A stretch of DNA of 64,000 nt from the NCBI RefSeq assembly GCF_002088935.1, contig NZ_NCSS01000006.1, positions 650,343 through 714,342 on the forward strand, written 5' to 3'. The notes below the pieces were generated by a model that saw only the letters and a list, made by a program, of their open reading frames with translations, did not search any database and was not told the origin of the DNA. Shown here in pieces: positions 57,580-64,000 of this stretch (position 1 is its first letter; each line of letters begins with the position of its first letter). Source of the stretch: Henriciella litoralis. Its GTDB lineage: Bacteria > Pseudomonadota > Alphaproteobacteria > Caulobacterales > Hyphomonadaceae. Both the position numbers and the translations under genes were made by a program.

Positions 57580-58482
57580 CTACTCCGCGATGACGGCCGG
57601 AACCCGCATGACATCACAAATATCGGCGTCGGCCTGATCTGCTGCTGCCAGACGTTCAGTCCATTCGGGCGTATCGGTGCGCTGTACCCACGCCGTCATC
57701 TGCTCGTCAGCCGGCAAATCAGAAACGACATAGGCCTTCTGCAGGATATCTGGCTGAGCGATGGGCGATCCGTTCGGCGGCGGGCCTTTTTTGATGGCCC
57801 GCACGACGTCAAACCCGTCAATCACACGGCCCCAGGCGGTGTATTGCTTGTCGAGATGATCAGCCTGATAGCGCATCAGGAAGAATTGGCTATTGGCGGA
57901 ATTCGGGTCATCGGTCCGCGCGGTCGAGACGATACCGGGACAATGCGGGATCCAGCGATCTACGCTGGCATCGCCCGTCATCTCAGACAGGAAAGCGGCC
58001 TGCGTCGCGATCGGAAAGCCTTTGTAGAGGCCGCGTGTGGCGGTATCCATCGGGCCGACCGGATTGATTTCCATCTCACCCGGCTGGACACGGAAGGTGA
58101 ACTCGCCCTTCAGATCCGGCAGACCGGATCCGACGCCATTCACCATGCGGATGTCGCCGCCCTGGTCCATAAAGTCGTCGATCACCCGGTGGAATGGCGT
58201 GCCCGCGTAAAGACCGGACTTCGCAATCGCGCTGAACTGTTTGACGTGGTTCGGCGCGGCCACAGGCAACATCTCGATGACGATGCGGCCCTTTGTGGTT
58301 TCGAAGACCAGCAGGTTTTCCGGCTCGACCTCGCGCCAACTATCTGGGTTTGCCTCAACGTCAGCGACGGCAAACTCAGGCGGCTCTGGTGAGACGTCGG
58401 CCTTGGATTCCTGCGCGCAGGCAGCAGCCCCCGCCAAGCCTGAAATAAGCAGCGTGCTGGCAACTAGATTTCTGAACTTCAC
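57580..58482 (-). CDS. Cyclophilin-type peptidyl-prolyl isomerase, exported
   Basis: A 300-residue cyclophilin with an exported N terminus. The signal peptide MKFRNLVASTLLISGLAGAA ends in AAC, which may be a lipobox. The cyclophilin core follows: LVFETTKGRIVIEMLPVAAP, TPFHRVIDDFMDQGGDIRMV, then VSTARTDDPNSANSQFFLMR with the conserved Gln-Phe-Phe, and AWGRVIDGFDVVRAIKKG. A long insert (about 55 residues) separates the usual strand blocks. It would accelerate proline isomerisation in the periplasm. The start is a GTG at 58482 overlapping the coaD stop (AGTGA), so it is coupled to coaD; GGAG lies nine bases upstream. Confidence 0.92.
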   Translation of the reverse strand: MKFRNLVASTLLISGLAGAAACAQESKADVSPEPPEFAVADVEANPDSWREVEPENLLVFETTKGRIVIEMLPVAAPNHVKQFSAIAKSGLYAGTPFHRVIDDFMDQGGDIRMVNGVGSGLPDLKGEFTFRVQPGEMEINPVGPMDTATRGLYKGFPIATQAAFLSEMTGDASVDRWIPHCPGIVSTARTDDPNSANSQFFLMRYQADHLDKQYTAWGRVIDGFDVVRAIKKGPPPNGSPIAQPDILQKAYVVSDLPADEQMTAWVQRTDTPEWTERLAAADQADADICDVMRVPAVIAE

Positions 58483-58973
58483 TTATACTTCTCCAGAAGC
58501 TTTTCCCTGACACGCGGTGTGACAAAGGAAGTTATATCGCCCCCAAATCTCGCAATCTCCTTCACCAGCCGTGAAGCAACTGCCTGATGCTGAACATCCG
58601 CCATCAGGAAGACGGTTTCAATCTCCCTGTTCAGTTGTTCGTTCATGGCGGTCATCTGGAATTCGTATTCAAAGTCGGACACAGCGCGCAGACCGCGGAT
58701 GATGACTTGTGCCCCGCAGGCTTCAGCGAAGTGCATCAGGAGATTATCGAAAGGACGTACTTCGATCTTCACGCCGCGTGGATTGTCGAGATCTGCGGTC
58801 TCTTCGGTCACGATTGCGACACGTTCCTCGAGTGAGAAGAGCGGTTTCTTCGCTTCATTCACGGCGACACCGATAATGAGCTTGTCGACCAGCTTCAGCC
58901 CGCGCCCAATAATATCCAGATGCCCGGCCGTAATGGGGTCGAAGGTTCCCGGATACAATCCAACACGTTCCAT
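58479..58973 (-). CDS. coaD: Phosphopantetheine adenylyltransferase
   Basis: A 164-residue CoaD that makes dephospho-CoA from 4'-phosphopantetheine and ATP, the penultimate step of coenzyme A synthesis. The nucleotidyltransferase motif lies in VGLYPGTFDPITAGHLDIIG (the T/HxGH box). IIRGLRAVSDFEYEFQMTAM and QHQAVASRLVKEIARFGGDI are the other conserved segments. AGGGAG lies just upstream of ATG 58973. The gene is the last before gyrA's 3' end, with a 55-base gap to gyrA, and overlaps the cyclophilin start. Confidence 0.97.
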   Translation of the reverse strand: MERVGLYPGTFDPITAGHLDIIGRGLKLVDKLIIGVAVNEAKKPLFSLEERVAIVTEETADLDNPRGVKIEVRPFDNLLMHFAEACGAQVIIRGLRAVSDFEYEFQMTAMNEQLNREIETVFLMADVQHQAVASRLVKEIARFGGDITSFVTPRVREKLLEKYK

Positions 58974-59028
58974 GATAGCTCCCTGCACGACGTCGTTTTA
59001 ACAGGCAGGCCCGCTGCGGGACGTCTGC

Positions 59029-61809
59029 CTATCCTTCGGCCTCTTCTGTACCGTCTTCCTCGTCTTCTACAAGACGGGCAACCGAAACAACCCGCTCGCC
59101 TTCATTGGTGCGAAGGACCCAGACGCCCGATGTCGCGCGTCCGGCGATGCGGATCTGGTCCACATGCGTGCGGATGAGCTGACCGGCATTCGTCACCAGC
59201 ATGACCTGGTCATTGTCGTCGACCGTGAAGGATTGCGCGATCTGTTTGACCGGCCCGGACTTCTTGTCGCCGCCCCAGATATTGTGGGCCACAAGGCCTT
59301 TGCCGCCGCGCCCGGTGACACGGTAATCATAAGAAGACGAGCGTTTGCCCATGCCATCATCAGCGACGGTGAGGATGAACTCCTCCGCAGCGCCCATTTC
59401 GGCGATACGCTCAGTGCTCAGCGAAGCATCCTCGTCTCCGTCATCGCCATCATCATCGGAAATGGCATCGACGCTATCATCCTCGTCCTCGCCCGAAATG
59501 GCGCGGCGCTTGGCCGCTTCGTGCTTGAGGTAGGCGCGCGCTTCAGCTGAGCTGAACTCGATGTGGTACAGAATGCCCATCGAGATGACTTCGTCGCCCT
59601 TGTCGAGGCGGATGCCGCGAACGCCGGTCGAGTTGCGTCCAGCAAAGACGCGCACATCATCAACGCGGAAACGGATACATTTACCAAGCACGGTGGTCAG
59701 CATGACGTCATTGTCGTCATTACAGATCTTCACCGAGACAATGCCATCGCCCTCGTCGAGCTTCATGGCGATCTTGCCGTTGCGGTTCACCCGCGTGAAG
59801 TCGCTGAGCTTGTTGCGGCGGACGGTGCCCGAGCGTGTCGCGAACATCAGATCAAGCTCGTTGCGATCGGCCTCATCGTCCGGTAGCGGCATGACGCTCT
59901 CAATGCGCTCATCCTTGGCCAGCGGGAAGATGTTGACCAGTGCCTTGCCGCGCGATTGCGGCGAGCCGACCGGCAGGCGCCAGACCTTCTCCTTGTAGAC
60001 CATGCCTTCGGAGCTGAAGAACAGGATCTCGGTGTGCGTATTGGCCGTAAACAGCCGCGTCACGAAATCCTCGTCCTTCATCGAGACGCCGGAGCGCCCC
60101 TTTCCGCCGCGATGCTGGGTGCGGTAGGTCGATAGCGGCACGCGCTTGACGTAGCCGCCATGCGTGACCGTAACGACCATGTCTTCGCGCTCGATCAGGT
60201 CTTCGTCGTCCATGTCCGCATCGGCGAAAGTGAACTCCGAGCGGCGTGGCACGGCGAACTTCTCTTTCACCTCGCGCAGTTCGGCCCGGATAATGTCCTG
60301 GATACGAGTGCGTGAGCGCAGAATGTCGAGATAGTCGGCGATCTTTTCCGAGAGGCCCTTGGCTTCATTGCCGATCTCATCACGGCCAAGGCCGGTAAGA
60401 CGCGACAGTTGCAGCGCGAGAATGGCGCGGGCCTGCTCATCGGAGAGGAAGATCGTGTCGCCTTCGCCCTTACGGGTCCGGCGGTCAGCGATCAGCTCCA
60501 GCATCGGCCCCATATCCATGACCGGCCAGGCCTTGGAAAGGAGTTGCTCACGGGCCGCATTCGGGTCCGGTGCGTGCCGGATGATACGGATGATCTCGTC
60601 GATGTTGGCCACAGCCAACGCAAGACCGACCAAGACGTGCGCGCGGTCACGGGCCTTGTTGAGTTCGAACTTGGTGCGCCGGGCAACCACTTCCTCACGG
60701 AACTGGATAAAGGCCTGCAGCACCTGACGGAGGTTAAGCTGTTCAGGGCGGCCACCGTTCAGCGCCAGCATGTTGACCGGGAAGGAGGTCTGCAGCTGCG
60801 AGTAACGGAACAGCTGGTTCAGCACGACTTCCGGGCTCGCATCCTTCTTGATCTCGACGACGACACGAATGCCGTGACGGTCAGACTCGTCGCGGAGATC
60901 TGCAATGCCCTCGATCCGCTTGTCGCGCACGAGCTCGGCAATCTTCTGCACCATGGTGGCTTTGTTCACCTGGTACGGAATTTCTGTGACGATAATCGCC
61001 TGACGCCCGGATTTGACTTCCTCGATCTCGGTGCGCGCGCGCATCAGCACAGAGCCCCTGCCCTCGAGCAGCGCCTTGCGGGAGCCAGCATAACCGAGGA
61101 TCAGACCGCCCGTCGGGAAGTCAGGCCCCGGAACGATCTCAAGCAGAGCTTCGTCATCGATGTCCGGCTCATCGATCATGGTGAGCGTCGCGTCGATCAC
61201 TTCACCGAGATTGTGCGGCGGAATATTCGTCGCCATGCCGACCGCGATACCGCCGCCACCATTGACCAGAAGGTTCGGGAACTGGGCCGGAAGGACCATC
61301 GGCTCCTGCTGGGAGCCGTCATAGGTGTCCTGAAACTGGACCGTATCCTTGTCGATGTCCGCGAGCAGGTATTGCGCCGCTTTCGTCATCTTGGATTCGG
61401 TGTAACGCATCGCGGCTGGCGGATCATTGTCGATCGAGCCGAAATTGCCCTGACCGTCGACCAGCGTCAGCCCCATCGAGAAGGGCTGCGCCATGCGCAC
61501 AAGGGCATCATAGATCGCGCTGTCGCCGTGCGGGTGATAGTTACCCATCACGGCGCCGACGATGTTGGCGGACTTTTTGTACGGCTTGTCAGGCGTGTTC
61601 CCGTTGACCTGCATCGCATACAGGATGCGACGGTGAACAGGCTTCAGCCCGTCGCGCACATCCGGCAGCGCGCGGCTGACAATCACACTCATCGCATAGT
61701 CGAGATAGGAGCGTTTCAGCTCATCCTCGATATCGACAAGATCGACGCCTTGCTCGCGGGGTGTTTCCGGGATTTCGGGTTCTTCTGGCGGAGTGTTTTC
61801 GTCGCTCAC
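59029..61809 (-). CDS. gyrA: DNA gyrase subunit A
   Basis: A 926-residue gyrase A. The start is a GTG at 61809. The breakage-reunion domain has the quinolone region [20 protein letters not shown], with Ser97 and Asp101 present at the positions mutated in resistant strains. The catalytic tyrosine is Tyr136 in [12 protein letters not shown]. The C-terminal beta-pinwheel domain carries the GyrA-box [10 protein letters not shown], which wraps DNA. An acidic insertion (about residues 770-803, [20 protein letters not shown]) interrupts the C-terminal domain, a feature seen in alphaproteobacterial GyrA. It heads the minus-strand block with coaD, cyclophilin and queA behind it. Confidence 0.99.
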   Translation of the reverse strand: MSDENTPPEEPEIPETPREQGVDLVDIEDELKRSYLDYAMSVIVSRALPDVRDGLKPVHRRILYAMQVNGNTPDKPYKKSANIVGAVMGNYHPHGDSAIYDALVRMAQPFSMGLTLVDGQGNFGSIDNDPPAAMRYTESKMTKAAQYLLADIDKDTVQFQDTYDGSQQEPMVLPAQFPNLLVNGGGGIAVGMATNIPPHNLGEVIDATLTMIDEPDIDDEALLEIVPGPDFPTGGLILGYAGSRKALLEGRGSVLMRARTEIEEVKSGRQAIIVTEIPYQVNKATMVQKIAELVRDKRIEGIADLRDESDRHGIRVVVEIKKDASPEVVLNQLFRYSQLQTSFPVNMLALNGGRPEQLNLRQVLQAFIQFREEVVARRTKFELNKARDRAHVLVGLALAVANIDEIIRIIRHAPDPNAAREQLLSKAWPVMDMGPMLELIADRRTRKGEGDTIFLSDEQARAILALQLSRLTGLGRDEIGNEAKGLSEKIADYLDILRSRTRIQDIIRAELREVKEKFAVPRRSEFTFADADMDDEDLIEREDMVVTVTHGGYVKRVPLSTYRTQHRGGKGRSGVSMKDEDFVTRLFTANTHTEILFFSSEGMVYKEKVWRLPVGSPQSRGKALVNIFPLAKDERIESVMPLPDDEADRNELDLMFATRSGTVRRNKLSDFTRVNRNGKIAMKLDEGDGIVSVKICNDDNDVMLTTVLGKCIRFRVDDVRVFAGRNSTGVRGIRLDKGDEVISMGILYHIEFSSAEARAYLKHEAAKRRAISGEDEDDSVDAISDDDGDDGDEDASLSTERIAEMGAAEEFILTVADDGMGKRSSSYDYRVTGRGGKGLVAHNIWGGDKKSGPVKQIAQSFTVDDNDQVMLVTNAGQLIRTHVDQIRIAGRATSGVWVLRTNEGERVVSVARLVEDEEDGTEEAEG

Positions 61810-61994
61810 GGAAGACCTGCCTCTTGTTGCCTGTGGCGGGCCTCGAATCGCCCGCTGAATAGAGCTTTCACCCTAGCAGTCAGGGGGCCGCGACACAAAC
61901 CGCAACCCCGCATTTCAGCAGCGTTTAAGACGACCTCGAAAGAACTTGATTTTCGCGGCTTGCATCGCAAAACTGCAAGTAGAGGGGACCTACC
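61810..61994. promoter_or_regulatory. Divergent spacer between gyrA and STAND-like gene
   Basis: The 185 bases between the two divergent starts hold no recognised conserved element. Both promoters must lie here. The half nearer the STAND-like gene is the point where base composition shifts towards AT. Confidence 0.4.
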
Positions 61995-64000
61995 ATGTCA
62001 GTATCGGAAGATTTCAAATTTCTTGTCGAGCGAGGGCTGTCCGCCACGCTGCGGGAGAAAGAAATTTCGAAGGCTTGCAGAGGCTGGCTCCGCGATGAAA
62101 TTGGCTGCAAACCACCCCTTAATCACGGTCTCTACATGTGCATGCTCTGGGCCATCGATCTCGGCCAGCAAGCGATTGGGTCGCGGATGCTTGAGAAGCT
62201 CGAGAATGACGCTCGGTTTGGCAAACTTCTTACTTTCGTAGCCAACGCTTGCAGGCAAACTCAACACCGCAACGAATTGAAGACTAAACTTGTTGAGGAT
62301 TTCAACGCTGGTCTAAAGCCAGGACAGGAAGCGATCGAGGAATCAGTCCCAGATGATGTGATCCAGCAACTTAGAGCGGGTCAGCGACTAGACGGGATGG
62401 AGAATTCTCTTTCAAGTCTTCTTGAAGACTTAAGTGAGTTACACGCGAATGTACGAAAAGCACTCGATTCAATCGTAATAAACTGGGACCGTCTTCCTCA
62501 TGGTGATGCGACAGCGTCGTCGGCCGTAAGATATAATTCCGAAGTTTTTCCGATCGTTGGCCGCGAACGAGAATTCGATATCCTAAACCGCTTTCTCGGC
62601 GATACCAGCAATCGGGGGAAAGATGGACTCTTCAAGTGGCTTTGCATCACCGGGCCGGGTGGAGAGGGTAAAACCCGGTTGCTTTATGAATTTGTTGGGG
62701 AGCGAATGCCTTTTCACTGGATAGGCGGAAAGTTCGATCAATTTGATTCCATGCTTGACGGAAACCTTTGGCAACCCTGCGCACCAACGCTTTTGGTCAT
62801 CGATTATCCAGCACAAAGCCCATCCAAGGTTGGAAAGGTCCTAGATCATCTACGAAAGCGAGCAAATCTAGAAGCTCAAAGCCCACAGAGATTAAATCAT
62901 CCTGTCCGTGTGGTTCTTCTCGAGCGCAGCGGAGAAGGCCCGTGGATGGATGAAATGCTGGTTTCCTCTTCCGACGGCACTGCACTTCAACAGAGTGTCT
63001 TCAATTCGTCCGAATGGCAGTACGGCATGCCGCTTAGCCCGTTAACGATGCCAGCAACCATTGAATTGATGGCAGCTCGTTTTAGGCGCGCCGGGCTGCA
63101 ACCTCCAACTCCAGAAATACTGGAAGATGCAGTTACACGCATCGATTCTCGGCGACATTACCTTTCCGACGAAGCGCTTTCGAACTTGCACAAGTATTTA
63201 GAAAACACACGGAGCAATACTGTCCCGACACCACGGCCCCTGTTTGCGGCAGCCGTTGCGGAATTGGCGGTTCGCGCGATTGAAGACGGGACAGTCGATC
63301 TAAACGATCCTTTCGAGCATATCGAAAAGACTGATCTTTTTGACCGATTGCTAAGAGATAATCGCAAGAAACACTGGTTCCGCCGCAGCAAAATAAGTGA
63401 AGAGATCCAATACTTGCATGAAAATGCACTAGCAGCAGCAACCTTCATGCGAGGCTTGGACCGCAGCCAGATTGCCGCATTCAAAGACTGTGAAGCCTGG
63501 CTGCCGCGCCTTAGACCCGGGCAAGGTAACCGATGGAGCACAGAGCTTATCGCCGCAATGGGTGGCGCGCAAGACGGCTCCAAACTGAGGGGACTTGAAC
63601 CAGATTTACTGGGTGAGTTCCATATGCTTCAACAAATTCGCTCAATCGATGATCATGCTGACCGCGCCGCCTTTTGCGCAGCTTGCCTTCACGCCGGCGG
63701 TGAGGCAGCACAAGTGACCATCATTCTAGCTAACCGGGACTATCCAGACGAAGTTGCCAAACTCGACTTTCTCGCACCAACCGCAAGCGGCAATACACTA
63801 TCAGCACTTCGATGGATGGAAGCTTCTAAACAATTGGTATTCGATACTGCGAAAAATAGGCGCTTCGATCTTGTTCAGCCAATACTCGACCGGGCCGCTA
63901 TCCTGCAATCGAGCTTTCCCCACGACGAAGCCGTCGCACTTAAGGCGCTGCAAGTGCTCACATCTGCTATCCGCACCCTCGGAGCGCACCAGAAATGGCC
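61995..64000 (+). CDS. STAND-like P-loop NTPase, 3' end cut by the window
   Basis: An open frame from ATG 61995 to the right edge, at least 668 residues with no stop. AGGGGACC six bases upstream is a good ribosome-binding site. Residues 1 to about 160 form an unassigned helical domain (DFKFLVERGLSATLREKEIS, AIDLGQQAIGSRMLEKLEND). PIVGREREFDILNRFLGD (186-203) is the typical lead-in to STAND NTPases. The Walker A motif is ITGPGGEGKTRLLYEF (218-233, Gly-x4-Gly-Lys-Thr) and the Walker B TLLVIDYP (265-272). A winged-helix-like or helical repeat region follows (HYLSDEALSNLHKYLENT, DLFDRLLRDNRKKHW). Base and codon use (CTA, ATA, AGA) is visibly more AT-rich than in gyrA and neighbours. STAND proteins act in signalling and antiphage defence; no effector domain was seen in this part. 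Confidence 0.75.
   Translation, partial: MSVSEDFKFLVERGLSATLREKEISKACRGWLRDEIGCKPPLNHGLYMCMLWAIDLGQQAIGSRMLEKLENDARFGKLLTFVANACRQTQHRNELKTKLVEDFNAGLKPGQEAIEESVPDDVIQQLRAGQRLDGMENSLSSLLEDLSELHANVRKALDSIVINWDRLPHGDATASSAVRYNSEVFPIVGREREFDILNRFLGDTSNRGKDGLFKWLCITGPGGEGKTRLLYEFVGERMPFHWIGGKFDQFDSMLDGNLWQPCAPTLLVIDYPAQSPSKVGKVLDHLRKRANLEAQSPQRLNHPVRVVLLERSGEGPWMDEMLVSSSDGTALQQSVFNSSEWQYGMPLSPLTMPATIELMAARFRRAGLQPPTPEILEDAVTRIDSRRHYLSDEALSNLHKYLENTRSNTVPTPRPLFAAAVAELAVRAIEDGTVDLNDPFEHIEKTDLFDRLLRDNRKKHWFRRSKISEEIQYLHENALAAATFMRGLDRSQIAAFKDCEAWLPRLRPGQGNRWSTELIAAMGGAQDGSKLRGLEPDLLGEFHMLQQIRSIDDHADRAAFCAACLHAGGEAAQVTIILANRDYPDEVAKLDFLAPTASGNTLSALRWMEASKQLVFDTAKNRRFDLVQPILDRAAILQSSFPHDEAVALKALQVLTSAIRTLGAHQKW

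Noticed and set aside
58999..59030. Hairpin after gyrA (AGGCAG...CTGCCT region)
   Set aside because: The stem is interrupted and the minus-strand tail lacks a T run, so it is not reported as a terminator.
61470..61540. Possible quinolone-resistance change in gyrA
   Set aside because: Ser97 and Asp101 are the susceptible-type residues, so no resistance change is seen.
60409..62241. A 610-codon open frame antisense to gyrA and overlapping the STAND-like gene start
   Set aside because: It lies opposite gyrA, which is unmistakable, and shows no motif; it is a shadow of high-GC coding sequence.

Overview
The window is high-GC, gene-dense bacterial chromosome. Gene content points to an aerobic, heterotrophic alphaproteobacterium, most likely of the Hyphomonadaceae/Caulobacterales type. 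The evidence is two large TonB-dependent receptors of the kind these oligotrophs carry, a CIRCE-controlled groESL operon, an xseB-ispA-dxs block, a thiolase-like/CoA-transferase/acyl-CoA ligase/enoyl-CoA hydratase repertoire, and a complete Anbu peptidase operon. The lineage call is an inference from content; no rRNA is present. No CRISPR array, insertion sequence, phage gene or rRNA was found. There are two tRNA genes, both tRNA-Lys.

Layout. 1-340 is the 5' part of a BCCT transporter gene running off the left edge. 694-6598 holds a TonB receptor, a TPR-sulfotransferase and a hydrolase/flavin-reductase fusion. 6989-9718 holds a small membrane protein behind a perfect FNR-type box, then groES-groEL behind a CIRCE operator. 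9932-19465 holds hypothetical and Sel1 proteins, scoAB-yjdM, topoisomerase IB, a thiolase-like protein, a lipoprotein, zntB and an amidohydrolase. 19535-20226 is a CarF/TMEM189-type lipid desaturase gene preceded by three operator-like repeats. 20275-31316 is a long minus-strand run: DUF938 methyltransferase, aldo/keto reductase, acyl-CoA ligase, two related lipoproteins, dxs, ispA, xseB, a histidine phosphatase, a CelD-like acyltransferase and lepB. 31552-46825 holds a metallo-hydrolase, sdaA, a Tat-exported amidase, enoyl-CoA hydratase, a second TonB receptor, an alcohol-dehydrogenase-like reductase, katG, fbp, a 3-hydroxyacyl-CoA dehydrogenase and a GMC oxidoreductase.

46881-53665 is bounded by two co-oriented tRNA-Lys genes (anticodons CTT and TTT). 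Between them lies a tightly packed four-gene minus-strand operon: ATP-grasp, alpha-E, transglutaminase-like and Anbu proteasome-like peptidase. A family-4 glycosyltransferase and an anti-sigma-like membrane protein follow. The four-gene operon is a recognised but poorly understood predicted peptide-ligation/proteolysis system, and all four components look intact here.

53780-61809 holds a lipoprotein and a housekeeping minus-strand block: gyrA, coaD, cyclophilin, queA, mlaC-like and tgt. The queuosine enzyme Tgt retains its catalytic aspartates but has lost two of the three usual zinc cysteines. After gyrA, from 61995 to the right edge, a large open frame encodes a STAND-like P-loop NTPase. 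Its base and codon use are visibly more AT-rich than its neighbours. It is the best candidate for an accessory (possibly defence) element and is cut by the window edge.

Most enzymes fit central and fatty-acid/CoA metabolism. The points most worth a second look are the truncated STAND NTPase, the Anbu operon between the tRNA-Lys pair, the desaturase with its operator cluster, the hydrolase-reductase fusion whose nucleophile serine is alanine, and the zinc-ligand-poor Tgt.
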